Below the pieces are notes generated by a model. That model worked only from the letters and a program-made list of their open reading frames with translations, did not search any database and was not told where the DNA came from. Below are positions 30,047 through 38,583 of a DNA stretch of 64,000 nt, one piece after another (position 1 is the stretch's first letter; every line of letters starts with the position of its first letter). Source of the DNA: Azospirillum brasilense. GTDB taxonomy: Bacteria > Pseudomonadota > Alphaproteobacteria > Azospirillales > Azospirillaceae. Where the stretch lies: contig NZ_CP012915.1 of NCBI RefSeq assembly GCF_001315015.1, positions 1,592,001 to 1,656,000 of the forward strand, in the 5' to 3' direction. A program made the translations under genes and the position numbers.

Positions 30047-30808
30047 ATGACCGCGACCGCCGGAACCGCAGGCACCGCAGGCACTGTCGACCCCCAGGAC
30101 ATCGCCCGCTTTTCGGCCATCGCCGCGGAATGGTGGGACCCCACCGGCAAGTTCCGGCCCCTGCACCGGCTGAACCCGCTGCGGCTGGCCTACATCCGCG
30201 ACACGCTGTGCCGCCGCTTCGGCCGCGACCCGCTGGCGACGGAGCCGCTGAAGGGCCTGCGCATCGTCGACATCGGCTGCGGCGGCGGCCTGCTGGCGGA
30301 GCCCGTCGCCCGCATGGGCGCCACCGTGGTCGGCGTGGACGCGGCGGAGCGCAACATCCGCACCGCCGCCGCCCACGCCGCGGAAACCGGCACCCCCGTC
30401 GACTACCGCGCCACCACCGCCGAGGCGCTGGCGGCCAGCGGCGAGCGCTTCGACGCCGTCCTGGCGATGGAGGTGATCGAGCATGTCGCCGACGTGCCGC
30501 TGTTCGTGAAGTCCTGCGCGGCGCTGACGGCGCCGGGCGGCGCGCTGTTCCTGGCGACGCTGAACCGCACGCCGAAATCCTTCGCGCTGGCCATCGTCGG
30601 GGCGGAGTACATCCTGCGCTGGCTGCCCCGCGGCACCCACAACTGGCGCCAGTTCCTGCGCCCCGGCGAACTGGCCGCCGCCGTGCGCGCCGAGGGGCTG
30701 GCGATCCGCGACCTGACCGGCATCACCTACAACCCGCTGTCCGACGAGTTCCGGCTGAACCCGCGTGATCTCGACGTGAATTACATGGGCTGGGCGGAGC
30801 GGGCCTGA
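30047..30808 (+). CDS. ubiG: Ubiquinone biosynthesis O-methyltransferase
   Basis: SAM-dependent methyltransferase of 253 residues acting twice in ubiquinone synthesis. The N-terminal [20 protein letters not shown] and [14 protein letters not shown] are diagnostic for UbiG, followed by the SAM motif [31 protein letters not shown] and [32 protein letters not shown] and [10 protein letters not shown] complete the family pattern. The start at 30047 has only a weak ribosome site. lysC is divergent upstream. Two hairpins follow, the second a strong bidirectional terminator. Confidence 0.96.
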   Translation: MTATAGTAGTAGTVDPQDIARFSAIAAEWWDPTGKFRPLHRLNPLRLAYIRDTLCRRFGRDPLATEPLKGLRIVDIGCGGGLLAEPVARMGATVVGVDAAERNIRTAAAHAAETGTPVDYRATTAEALAASGERFDAVLAMEVIEHVADVPLFVKSCAALTAPGGALFLATLNRTPKSFALAIVGAEYILRWLPRGTHNWRQFLRPGELAAAVRAEGLAIRDLTGITYNPLSDEFRLNPRDLDVNYMGWAERA

Positions 30809-30820
30809 ACGTACAGAGCA

Positions 30821-30860
30821 CCGGCGGCGCGTACGGGCGTACATACGTACGCGTCGCCGG
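30821..30860. repeat. 15-bp inverted repeat downstream of ubiG
   Basis: CCGGCGGCGCGTACG (30821-30835) is nearly the reverse complement of CGTACGCGTCGCCGG (30846-30860), one mismatch, with a 10-base loop rich in GTAC. It would form a stable hairpin just after the ubiG stop, before the main terminator. Confidence 0.6.
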
Positions 30861-30910
30861 TGATGGCGCGGGTGCTGGCTGAAGAGGCGATGACATCGCG
30901 AGCCGCACAA

Positions 30911-30949
30911 CAAAAAAACGGGAGAGCCCATGGCTCTCCCGTTTTTTTG
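30911..30949. terminator. Strong bidirectional intrinsic terminator between ubiG and ptsN
   Basis: A perfect stem CGGGAGAGCC (30919-30928) / GGCTCTCCCG (30932-30941) with loop CAT is flanked by a 7-base A-run on the left and a 7-base T-run on the right. It works in both directions for convergent ubiG and ptsN. Confidence 0.95.
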
Positions 30950-30968
30950 TGTTCGCAGGAAACGCGTC

Positions 30969-31427
30969 TTATGCGGCGTGGCTGGCTTCGTGCTGGGTCA
31001 GCAGCGCGTAGATCGCGTCCGCCGAGTCCGAACCGCGCAGCTTCTCGCACATGGACTGGTCGCGCAGCAGGCGTGACACGCGGGCCAACGCCTTCAGATG
31101 GTCGGCGCCGGCATGGTCCGGAGCCAACAGCAGGAAAATCAGATCGACCGGCTGCTCATCGATCGCATCGAAGTCGATGGGCCGCTCCAGCCGGGCGAAG
31201 ACGCCGTGGACGCGGTCGAGGTTGGGCAGCTTGCCGTGCGGGATGGCGATGCCATGCCCCACGCCGGTTGTGCCCAACCGCTCGCGCTCCAGAAGGACGT
31301 CGAAGATCGCCCGTTCGTGCTGGCCGGTCAGCTCGGACGCCTTGCGCGCCAAGTCCTGCAGGGCCTGCTTTTTGCTGCCGGCCTTCAGGTTCGGAAGAAT
31401 GGCGTGCGGCGTGATGAGATCGAGCAT
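30969..31427 (-). CDS. ptsN: Nitrogen PTS EIIA component
   Basis: EIIA-Ntr of 152 residues, the end acceptor of the PtsP-NPr relay, regulating potassium and nitrogen functions. The active site region GVGHGIAIPHGKLPNL contains the phosphorylatable His64. Other family blocks: VLLERERLGTTGVG and VDLIFLLLAPDHAGADHLKALARVSRLL. ATG at 31427 gives MLDLITPHAILPNLKAGSK, the normal start; upstream codons in the frame overlap hpf. The gene follows hpf with a 34-base gap and ends in a bidirectional terminator, so it closes the rpoN cluster. Confidence 0.97.
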   Translation of the reverse strand: MLDLITPHAILPNLKAGSKKQALQDLARKASELTGQHERAIFDVLLERERLGTTGVGHGIAIPHGKLPNLDRVHGVFARLERPIDFDAIDEQPVDLIFLLLAPDHAGADHLKALARVSRLLRDQSMCEKLRGSDSADAIYALLTQHEASHAA

Positions 31428-31461
31428 GACGCTTTGGGTGTGGTTGGAACGGAAACCGGAC

Positions 31462-32058
31462 TCAGGCGCCGGCCTTCTCCGCCGGGTCCACCCAACCGAT
31501 GTTGCCATCGGCGCGGCGGTAGACCAGGTTCAGGCGGCCATGGGCGCCGTTGCGGAACATCAGGGCCGGAGCGTCGGCGAGTTCCATGCGCATCACCGCC
31601 TCGCTGACCGCCAGGGTCGCGATGTTGGTTTCCATCTCGGCGATCACGATGGGCTGCGCCTCTTCGGCAGCGGCCTCTTCGCTCTCCACATGGGCCTCGT
31701 CCTTCTCCGCTTCCAGGATCTGGTAGCGGGCCGGGAAGGCTTCCTGCGCGGGGGCTTCGACGCTGTGGTGGTCGCGCAGGCGGCGCTTGTAGCGGCGCAG
31801 GCGCTTGGCCAGCTTCTCGCACGCGGTGTCGAAGGCGGGATACGGCTCGGTGGCGTCGGACGCACTCTGAAGGACGATCCCACGACCGACATGGACCTGA
31901 ATGTCGGCCTTGAACAGATGCGCTTCGCGCGTCAGGACGACGTTGGCCTCGATCGGCTTGTTGAAATACTTGCCGACGATGGTGTTCAGGCTGTCCGCGA
32001 CGTGGGTGCGCAGAGCGTCGCCAACGTCAAGCTGCTTGCCTTTGACGGTCAGTTGCAT
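31462..32058 (-). CDS. hpf: Long-form ribosome hibernation promoting factor
   Basis: 198-residue ribosome-associated factor that dimerises and silences ribosomes in stationary phase. The N-terminal HPF/RaiA domain is at 1-105 (MQLTVKGKQLDVGDALRTHV, FKADIQVHVGRG, CEKLAKRLRRYKRRL). A variable linker is followed by the long-form C-terminal domain (TLAVSEAVMRMELADAPALMFRN and GRLNLVYRRADGNIGWVDP), which mediates 100S dimers. It has its own strong promoter downstream of rpoN. ptsN follows, so hpf-ptsN can be transcribed apart from rpoN. Confidence 0.96.
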   Translation of the reverse strand: MQLTVKGKQLDVGDALRTHVADSLNTIVGKYFNKPIEANVVLTREAHLFKADIQVHVGRGIVLQSASDATEPYPAFDTACEKLAKRLRRYKRRLRDHHSVEAPAQEAFPARYQILEAEKDEAHVESEEAAAEEAQPIVIAEMETNIATLAVSEAVMRMELADAPALMFRNGAHGRLNLVYRRADGNIGWVDPAEKAGA

Positions 32059-32126
32059 TTTGGGATGTTTCCAATCTGGTCCGCGATAGACATAGGACGA
32101 CGGAAGGCCGCCACGTGCGGACGGGG

Positions 32127-32155
32127 ACCATAGTGACGGCGGTATGGGCTGTCAA
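32127..32155 (-). promoter_or_regulatory. Sigma-70-type promoter of hpf-ptsN
   Basis: Minus strand TTGACA (32155-32150), 17-base spacer, TATGGT (32132-32127). The -35 is a perfect consensus. It lies in the 123-base gap after rpoN and gives hpf a leader of about 60 bases. Confidence 0.75.
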
Positions 32156-32181
32156 TCAAGGACGACCCCCTCCCGGCCCGG

Positions 32182-33759
32182 TTACATGCGTGACATCTTG
32201 GCACGGCGTCGCTGCACCGATGACGGAATGCGCATCGCTTCACGATACTTCGCGACCGTCCGGCGCGCAATGTCGATCCCTTCACCACGAAGGATTTCGA
32301 CGATTTTATCGTCCGACAACACGTCGTCCGGCTTCTCGGCGTCGATCATCGCCTTGATGCGGTAGCGCACGGCCTCCGCCGAGTGGGCGGCCTGCCCGTC
32401 GGCCCCCTGGATGGCGGAGGTGAAGAAATATTTCAGCTCGAACACGCCGCGCGGCGTCGCCATGAACTTGTTGGTTGTGACACGGCTGACCGTGCTCTCG
32501 TGCATGCCGATCGCCTCGGCGATGTCGCGCAGGATCAGCGGCTTCAAATGCGAGACGCCGTGGATGAAAAAGGCGTCCTGCTGCCGGATGATCTCGCTGG
32601 CCACCTTCAAAATCGTGGTGGCGCGCTGGTGCAGCGACTTGACCAGCCAGTTGGCCGATTGGAAGCGCTCGGTGATGTATTCCTTGTCCGCCTTGTTGCG
32701 GGCGGTGCCGGAGATGCGCGCGAAATAACGGTGGTTGACCAGCACCCGCGGCAACGTGTCCGGGTTCAGGTCGATCAGCCAGCCGCCGCCCGGGTTGGCG
32801 CGCATCAGGATGTCGGGGGTGACGAGCTGGGCCGGCGTGTGGTCGAAGCTGAGCGCCGGCTTGGGGTTCAGCTTGCGGATCTCCGCCACCATGTCGGCGA
32901 CGTCCTCGGCGTCCACGCCGCAGACCTTCATCAGCGCCGGCAGGTTGCGCGCCGCCAGCAGCTCCAGATGGTCGAGCAGGGCCTCCATCGCCGGGTCGAA
33001 GCGGTTCTTCTCGCGCAGCTGGATCGCCAGACATTCCTTCAACGACCGCGCGAAGATGCCCGGCGGGTCGAAGCGCTGGCAGGCGGCGAGCACCCGTTCC
33101 ACCCGCTCCGGCGCGCAGCCGAGCTGCCCCGCGAGGCTCTCGACCTCCAGCCCGGTGATCCAGCCGGCCTCGTCCAGCATGTCGATCAGCGCCAGACCGA
33201 TGAGCTGGTCGCCGAGGTCCGGCAGGTCGATCTTCAACTGCTCGGTCAGATGGTCGCGCAGGCTCTTCTGGCCGGTCAGCGTGGCTTCCAGGTTGGACTC
33301 GTCGTCCTCGAAGCCGCCGCGGCCGCCGCGCTCCTGCCAGGAGCCGTAGACGTCGCTGGAGCCGTCCGTCCCGTCGGAGAAACGGTCGTCGGAATAGACA
33401 TTCTCGAAATCGGTGTCGAGCGGCGCGTCGGAGGCCGACCCCATCGTCTCCGACGACGTCATCTCCACCGTGTCGCGGGTGCGCCCGTCGGTCATCGGCG
33501 GCTGGCGCTCCTCCGGCGCGGCAAGGTCCACCGCTCCGGGCTCGCCCCCGCCGTCACCGGCACCGTCGCCCCCGGATTCGCCGCCGCCCTCGCCGGGACC
33601 GCCGTCGCGCTCCAGCAAAGGGTTCTGCTCGATCTCCCGATCCACGAAATCCGACAGTTCGATGTTCGACAGCTGCAGCAGCTTGATGGCCTGCTGCAGC
33701 TGCGGAGTCATCACCAGGGACTGGGACTGACGAAGATCGAGGCGTTGGCTGAGCGCCAT
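32182..33759 (-). CDS. rpoN: RNA polymerase sigma-54 factor
   Basis: Sigma-54 of 525 residues, needed for nitrogen-fixation and nitrogen-assimilation promoters. Region I is at the N-terminus (LRQSQSLVMTPQLQQAIKLLQLSN). A long acidic region II (about 50-150, rich in G, E, D) is followed by the core-binding region and the HTH (IGMHESTVSRVTTNKFM). The RpoN box ARRTVAKYRE is present near the end. The stop lies 123 bases before hpf; lptB is 16 bases upstream. Typical alphaproteobacterial order lptB-rpoN-hpf-ptsN. Confidence 0.98.
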   Translation of the reverse strand: MALSQRLDLRQSQSLVMTPQLQQAIKLLQLSNIELSDFVDREIEQNPLLERDGGPGEGGGESGGDGAGDGGGEPGAVDLAAPEERQPPMTDGRTRDTVEMTSSETMGSASDAPLDTDFENVYSDDRFSDGTDGSSDVYGSWQERGGRGGFEDDESNLEATLTGQKSLRDHLTEQLKIDLPDLGDQLIGLALIDMLDEAGWITGLEVESLAGQLGCAPERVERVLAACQRFDPPGIFARSLKECLAIQLREKNRFDPAMEALLDHLELLAARNLPALMKVCGVDAEDVADMVAEIRKLNPKPALSFDHTPAQLVTPDILMRANPGGGWLIDLNPDTLPRVLVNHRYFARISGTARNKADKEYITERFQSANWLVKSLHQRATTILKVASEIIRQQDAFFIHGVSHLKPLILRDIAEAIGMHESTVSRVTTNKFMATPRGVFELKYFFTSAIQGADGQAAHSAEAVRYRIKAMIDAEKPDDVLSDDKIVEILRGEGIDIARRTVAKYREAMRIPSSVQRRRAKMSRM

Positions 33760-33775
33760 GGGCAGGGAAACCGCA

Positions 33776-34600
33776 CTAGAGGCTGAACCGGTCCCCGAGG
33801 TAGACCCGGCGCACGTCCTCGTGCGCCACGATCTCGGCCGGTTCTCCCTCCATTAGTACCACACCATCGTGCAAGATGTATGCCCGATCGACGAGGTCGA
33901 GCGTTTCACGCACGTTGTGGTCGGTGATGAGCACGCCGATGCCGCGGTCGCGCAGGTGGCTGACCAGCTCGCGGATGTCGTTCACCGCGATCGGGTCGAT
34001 GCCGGCCAGCGGCTCGTCGAGCAGGATGAAGTGCGGCTGGGAGGCCAGCGCGCGGGCGATCTCGACGCGCCGCCGCTCGCCGCCCGACAGCGCCAGCGCC
34101 GGGGCGCGGCGCAGGTGGGTGATCGAGAACTCCGCCAGCAGCTCGTCCAGCATCTGCTCGCGCGTGTCGCGGTTGGGCTCCACGACCTCCAGCACGGAGC
34201 GGATGTTGTTCTCCACCGACATGCCGCGGAAGATCGACGCCTCCTGCGGCAGATAGCCGATGCCCAGCCGCGCCCGCCGGTACATGGGCAGCGCCGTGAT
34301 GTCCTGCCCATCCAGCAGAATGGTGCCGGAATCGGCGGCGATCAGCCCGGTGATCATGTAGAAGCAAGTCGTCTTGCCCGCCCCGTTGGGGCCGAGCAGG
34401 CCGACCGCCTCGCCGCGCTGGACCGTCACGGTCACGTCGCGGACGACCGGGCGCTTCTTGTAGGCCTTGCCCAGATGCAGGGCCACCAGCCCTTCGGTCG
34501 GGCGCACGTCGGTGGCGGGGTGGTCCGCCGGGTGACCCGACGCGTTCGGGGCGGAAAGGGTCGGACCGCCGAGGTCCCGGTCTTCGATGTCCATGGCCAT
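33776..34600 (-). CDS. lptB: LPS export ABC transporter ATP-binding protein
   Basis: ATPase of the LptB2FGC lipopolysaccharide exporter. Walker A LGPNGAGKTT, Q-loop GYLPQEASIFRGMSVENN, signature LSGGERRRVEIARAL, Walker B ILLDEPLAGIDPIA and switch ITDHNVRETL are typical of LptB. The protein has an extra N-terminal segment of about 35 residues before the usual start; the first ATG at 34600 and the second at 34594 are both possible and neither has a good ribosome site, so the true start may be later. It sits between lptA and rpoN with short gaps. Member of the lptC-lptA-lptB operon. Confidence 0.93.
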   Translation of the reverse strand: MAMDIEDRDLGGPTLSAPNASGHPADHPATDVRPTEGLVALHLGKAYKKRPVVRDVTVTVQRGEAVGLLGPNGAGKTTCFYMITGLIAADSGTILLDGQDITALPMYRRARLGIGYLPQEASIFRGMSVENNIRSVLEVVEPNRDTREQMLDELLAEFSITHLRRAPALALSGGERRRVEIARALASQPHFILLDEPLAGIDPIAVNDIRELVSHLRDRGIGVLITDHNVRETLDLVDRAYILHDGVVLMEGEPAEIVAHEDVRRVYLGDRFSL

Positions 34601-34619
34601 TGATTCGCTGCCGGGTCGG

Positions 34620-35516
34620 TCAGGGCTTCGCGGCGGGCGTTCCGCCCGGTTGGGCGGCGGGCGTGCCACCCGACTGGGCGGTGGGCTTGCCACCGGGGGC
34701 GCCCGGCTCCTGGCCGGGGATCAGAAGGCCCATCACCCGCCCGCCGGTGGCGGGGCCGGCGATCACCCGGTTGACCTTGGTCTTCATGTTCATCTCGGCG
34801 GCGTCGCCATTGAGCTGGTTGTCGTTGCGGGTGATCTTGACGTTGCCCAGCAGCACCGCCGTCTCGTCGGCCACCGAATAGACCAGCTTGTCGGACAGCG
34901 CCACGTCGGTCGCGGTGGTCACCACCACGCTGCCGGCGCCGTCGATGCGCTCCATCTGGGTCGAGCCGTCCGGCATCTTCTTGAGCTGGCCGATCAGAAT
35001 GTCGGCGCGCAGCCGGTCGCCGTTGGCGATGCGCACGGCCACGGCGTCGCCACGGGCCACCGTCAGGTTCTTCGCCTCGTAATATTCCAGCGTGTCGCGC
35101 GCCGTCACGATGTCGGTGCGGGTGACCAGCTTGAGGTTGCGTCCCGTGACCACCGCCACCTGCTTGTCCACGTCGTAAACGCCGCGCTCGCCGAAGACCT
35201 CCTGGGTCGGGCTGACGATGCGCACGTTGCCTTCGGCGAGAAGCTGGAACACCTCGTTCCCCTTGCCGGGCACCTCGCGGTAGTAGGCGGTCAGCACGTC
35301 GGCGTAGACGGTGCTGTCGGTGCGCTTGGCCGAGGCGTTGCCGCGCGCCACGTAGGCGCGCACGTCCTGATGCCATTCGATGGCTTGATCGGCGTTGACC
35401 TCGACCGGGTTGGGGCCGCCGCCGAGGCCGGGCAGCCCCTGGGCCGCCGGGACGGAGGCCCCCGACACCAGGAGGAACACGGCCAACAGCGGGGCCGCAA
35501 AGGTGGCTGCACTCAA
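34620..35516 (-). CDS. lptA: Periplasmic LPS transport protein LptA (OstA-like)
   Basis: 298-residue exported protein forming the periplasmic bridge for lipopolysaccharide. A signal peptide (ATFAAPLLAVFLLVSGASV) precedes the OstA beta-jellyroll (about 35-240). The last 50 residues are a G/P/A repeat tail (GGTPAAQP-like), coded by 24-bp imperfect repeats. The start is TTG at 35516, which overlaps the lptC stop (TTGA) and has a strong GGGAGG site about 10 bases upstream. This makes lptC-lptA translation coupled. Confidence 0.88.
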   Translation of the reverse strand: MSAATFAAPLLAVFLLVSGASVPAAQGLPGLGGGPNPVEVNADQAIEWHQDVRAYVARGNASAKRTDSTVYADVLTAYYREVPGKGNEVFQLLAEGNVRIVSPTQEVFGERGVYDVDKQVAVVTGRNLKLVTRTDIVTARDTLEYYEAKNLTVARGDAVAVRIANGDRLRADILIGQLKKMPDGSTQMERIDGAGSVVVTTATDVALSDKLVYSVADETAVLLGNVKITRNDNQLNGDAAEMNMKTKVNRVIAGPATGGRVMGLLIPGQEPGAPGGKPTAQSGGTPAAQPGGTPAAKP

Positions 35517-36262
35517 CGCGTCTTTCCTCCCGGGCTTTCGGCGGCCTGGACGTCGGCCTTGGACTGGTTCAGGAACACCATCGTCTTGCCACGGTCGGAC
35601 AGGCGGAAACCCTCGGCGTTGATGACGCCCTGCGGCCCCTGGCCCACGACATGGACATCGCCCCAGGCGGTGCCCTTGCGGATGTCGGATTCCGCTTCCT
35701 CGGTGGTGAACTCGTTGCCGTCGTCGCGCATGACGCGGACATGGCCCCGCATCTGCAGGATGCCGGTGACCTGATTGTACCAGCCCTTGTCGGAACGGAT
35801 GGTCACCCAGGTGCCATCGGTCTGGGTCATCTCCGCCTCCGGCTGGTCGAGCAGGACGATGTCCGGCTGATCGGCGATGCGGTCGGCCTTGGCGGCCACC
35901 AGCGAGAAGGGCTGGTTTTCCTCGTCCACCGCGATGTAGCGCGGCTTGATCATCTCAAGCTGGCCCTTGTCGGCGGAGATGCGCAGGGTCGGCAACTCGG
36001 TCAGCGACGGCCAGACGGCGATCAGCGCCATCACCGCCAGCGCCAGCGCCGGAAGCGCGAACTTCATCCCGGTGACGAAGCGGCTGTAGACCCGGCTGAC
36101 CGGGCGGATATCCCGGCGCCGGTGGACGCGCTTGGCCGCCTCGCCGTCCGGCGCCGCCCCTTGCGGCGCCCCCGGCATGGCCATGAGTTGCGCGGCGAGG
36201 GAAGGCGCATTGGCGCGCCGATCCTCCGTTTTCACCGTCCGATCCTTCAGGTCGCTGTCCAT
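35513..36262 (-). CDS. lptC: LPS export system protein LptC
   Basis: 249-residue inner-membrane-anchored protein that hands lipopolysaccharide from LptBFG to LptA. A cytoplasmic basic segment (about 1-60) precedes one membrane helix (about 70-90, KFALPALALAVMALIAVWPS). The periplasmic jellyroll (about 95-240) has YIAVDEENQPFSLVAAKADRI and SDKGWYNQVTGILQMRGHV, with the DGNEFTTEEAESD block. ATG 36262 starts MDSDLKDR. It overlaps lptA by 4 bases and follows kdsD by 26 bases. N-terminal extension is longer than in enteric LptC. Confidence 0.9.
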   Translation of the reverse strand: MDSDLKDRTVKTEDRRANAPSLAAQLMAMPGAPQGAAPDGEAAKRVHRRRDIRPVSRVYSRFVTGMKFALPALALAVMALIAVWPSLTELPTLRISADKGQLEMIKPRYIAVDEENQPFSLVAAKADRIADQPDIVLLDQPEAEMTQTDGTWVTIRSDKGWYNQVTGILQMRGHVRVMRDDGNEFTTEEAESDIRKGTAWGDVHVVGQGPQGVINAEGFRLSDRGKTMVFLNQSKADVQAAESPGGKTR

Positions 36263-36288
36263 GGCGTCAACCGTCCTCCGGCTGCCCG

Positions 36289-37347
36289 TCACGCCGCCCC
36301 GGCGCGCAGGCAATCGTGAATGTGCACAACACCGAGCGGCCGGTCCGCCTCCACCACGAACAGGCTGGTGATCTGCTTCGCGTTCATTTCCCGCAGCGCC
36401 TCTTCGACCAGCGCCTTGGGGCGGATGGTCTTGGGCCGCGGCGACATGATGCTGTCGGCGCGCTCCGCCCACAGCTCGGGTGTCAGATGGCGGCGGAGGT
36501 CGCCGTCCGTGATCACTCCGGCGAGCGCGCCCGTAGCGTCCACCACGCCGACGCAGCCCAGCCGCTTGGCCGTCATCTCGAATATGACGGTGGAAAGCGG
36601 CGTATCCAAGGCGCACAGGGGCATATCCTCGCCCTTGTGCATCACGTCGGTCACCTTCAGCAGCGCCCGGCCAAGCTGGCCGCCGGGATGGAACTGCTTG
36701 AAATCCGCCGCCGTGAAGCCGCGCCGCTCCAGCAGCGCCACCGCCAGGGCGTCGCCCAGCGCCAGCATCATCGTGCTCGACGTGGTCGGGGCCAGACCCA
36801 GCGGGCAGGCCTCCGGGGCCGGCGGCAGCACCAGCGCCACGTCCGCCTGCTCGGCCAGGGAAGAGCCGGCGCGCCGGGTGATGCCGATCAGCGGGATGTC
36901 GAAGCGGCGGGTGTAGGCGACGATGTCCGACAGCTCGTGCGTCTCGCCGGAGTTGGACAGGGCGATGACCGCGTCCTGCCGGGCGATCATGCCGAGGTCG
37001 CCGTGACTCGCCTCGCCCGGATGGACGAAGAAGGCCGGCGTGCCGGTGGAGGCCAGGGTCGCGGCGATCTTGCGCGCCACATGGCCGGATTTGCCCATGC
37101 CGGAGACAACGACGCGCCCGGTTATCCCGGCCAGCCGGTCCAGCGCGCGCGCGAAGGCGCCGTCCAGCCCGTCCGCCAATGCGGTCAGGGCCTCGGCCTC
37201 CATCCGCAGGACGCGCCGGGCGCTCGCGATGTCGCGGTCGGCCGCGGCGTCAGACGGGCAGTCGGCCGGGCGATCGATCAGGCTGGATGCCAGGCTGGAT
37301 GCGGTCAGGCTCGTCAAGGCGGTGCTTGCCTCTTCTGATTGGCACAT
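36289..37347 (-). CDS. kdsD: Arabinose-5-phosphate isomerase (KdsD)
   Basis: 352-residue sugar isomerase making arabinose-5-phosphate for KDO in lipopolysaccharide. The SIS domain (about 60-200) has VVVSGMGKSGHVARKIAATL, the GTPAFFVHPGEASHGDLGM loop and SNSGETHEL. Two CBS domains follow (MHKGEDMPLC-type and MSPRPKTIRPKALVEEAL). The start is uncertain: ATG 37347 was chosen, a TTG at 37395 is an alternative. A 12-bp tandem duplication lies in the 5' coding part. It heads the lpt operon. Confidence 0.93.
   Translation of the reverse strand: MCQSEEASTALTSLTASSLASSLIDRPADCPSDAAADRDIASARRVLRMEAEALTALADGLDGAFARALDRLAGITGRVVVSGMGKSGHVARKIAATLASTGTPAFFVHPGEASHGDLGMIARQDAVIALSNSGETHELSDIVAYTRRFDIPLIGITRRAGSSLAEQADVALVLPPAPEACPLGLAPTTSSTMMLALGDALAVALLERRGFTAADFKQFHPGGQLGRALLKVTDVMHKGEDMPLCALDTPLSTVIFEMTAKRLGCVGVVDATGALAGVITDGDLRRHLTPELWAERADSIMSPRPKTIRPKALVEEALREMNAKQITSLFVVEADRPLGVVHIHDCLRAGAA
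37279..37302. repeat. 12-bp in-frame tandem duplication in kdsD
   Basis: CAGGCTGGATGC occurs twice in tandem (37279-37290, 37291-37302), giving SLAS repeated in the variable N-terminal segment of KdsD. Confidence 0.9.
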
Positions 37348-37517
37348 GGGGCCGAAAACGGGTACTCCGACTGGCAGCGCGCGTATCCGCGACAACGGGC
37401 CAGCCGCCGCGCGGGCAGTATGCCCACCCGCGCGCGTCCGGTCAAATCAACGTCCGGAGGGCTTGACCTATTCCACCGGAGCTCCTGTCCCGGCGCCGGC
37501 CCTCAATGCGGCAGCCC

Positions 37518-38144
37518 TCAATGCGACAGGATGTCCGGCTGCTCCCAGCCTCCGAGATCCAGTTCGCCGCGGGCCGGCAGGAAATCGAAGCAGGCCTTGG
37601 CGAGATGGGTCCGCCCCTCGCGCGCCAGCATGACGTCGAGCTTCTCCTTGAGGTCGTGCAGGTGCAGCACGTCGGAGGCGGCGTATTTCATCTGCTCCGG
37701 GGTCAGTTCCGCGGCGCCCCAGTCGGAGGACTGCTGCTGCTTGGACAGCTCCACCCCCAGCAGGTCCTTCACCAGATCCTTCAGGCCATGCCGGTCGGTG
37801 AAGGTGCGGACCAGCTTGGACGCCACCTTGGTGCAATAGACCGGCTGGCAGGCGACGCCGAGATAGGCGCGCATCACCGCCACGTCGAAACGGGCGAAGT
37901 GGAACAGCTTGGTGACCTCGGGGTCGGCGAGCAGGCGCTTCAGATTGGGCGCCTCGTACTGGCCCTTGCGGAACTGGACCAGATGGACCGTGCCGTCGCC
38001 GGGGGAGAGCTGGACCAGGCACAGCCGGTCGCGGTGGGGGTTCAGCCCCATGGTCTCGGTGTCGATGGCGACGGCGCCGCCGCGGGCGAGGGACTTCAGG
38101 TCGAGACCGTCCGGCAGGTCGCCGTCATGGAGGTCGATGGGCAT
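37518..38144 (-). CDS. RNase D-like 3'-5' exonuclease
   Basis: 208-residue DEDD-family exonuclease. Motif Exo I is VAIDTETMGLNPHRD; Exo II FHFARFDVAVM; Exo III YAASDVLHLHDL with the Tyr and Asp typical of DEDDy. It is about half the length of E. coli RNase D and lacks the HRDC domains, as in many alphaproteobacterial 'ribonuclease D' or oligoribonuclease-like proteins. Role in tRNA 3' trimming is inferred by family. tRNA-Leu lies just upstream on the same strand, but the gap of 123 bases gives no proof of shared transcription. Confidence 0.9.
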   Translation of the reverse strand: MPIDLHDGDLPDGLDLKSLARGGAVAIDTETMGLNPHRDRLCLVQLSPGDGTVHLVQFRKGQYEAPNLKRLLADPEVTKLFHFARFDVAVMRAYLGVACQPVYCTKVASKLVRTFTDRHGLKDLVKDLLGVELSKQQQSSDWGAAELTPEQMKYAASDVLHLHDLKEKLDVMLAREGRTHLAKACFDFLPARGELDLGGWEQPDILSH

Positions 38145-38267
38145 TGGGTGGCTTCCCGCTCAGTAGGACGGCCCCCGGCCACGGACCCCAGAAACGACGA
38201 ACGCCGCTCTGCTACCTGTCCGTCCCGCTGGGGGAGGTCCGTAGCATGCGGCGCAGCCGGGTAGATA

Positions 38268-38354
38268 TGGTGCCCAGGAGAAGACTCGAACTTCCACGAC
38301 ATTTCTGCCACAGGTACCTGAAACCTGCGCGTCTACCAATTCCGCCACCTGGGC
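38268..38354 (-). tRNA. tRNA-Leu (anticodon CAG)
   Basis: The 87-base gene begins with acceptor strand GCCCAGG and ends CCTGGGC-A-CCA with CCA encoded. The anticodon stem CAGGT/ACCTG encloses TTCAGGT, so the anticodon is CAG and it reads CUG, the dominant leucine codon in this GC-rich genome. A long variable arm of class II type and T-loop GTTCGAGTC are present. A sigma-70-type promoter lies 16 bases upstream. Confidence 0.96.
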
Positions 38355-38369
38355 TCGGTGTGGGCCGCT

Positions 38370-38398
38370 TATGTAGCCGTCTGGCGGAGACCCGTCAA
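38370..38398 (-). promoter_or_regulatory. Sigma-70-type promoter of tRNA-Leu
   Basis: Minus strand TTGACG (38398-38393), 17-base spacer, TACATA (38375-38370), ending 15 bases before the mature tRNA 5' end. Confidence 0.75.
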
Positions 38399-38583
38399 CA
38401 GCTTTTTTTCACGGTCGCGCCGAAAGCTCTGCCGGGCGCGAAATGGGCCGCGGGCGGCGCGGCAGGCCCTAGCCTCTTCCGGGAGGTTTCTATATAAGCA
38501 ACCCCCGATCCGGTCGCCCCGCCCCGCTGGCGGGCGGCCCGGCAGGGAAGAATTTGCGGGCCCAACGGCACGGGAGAAGGTCG

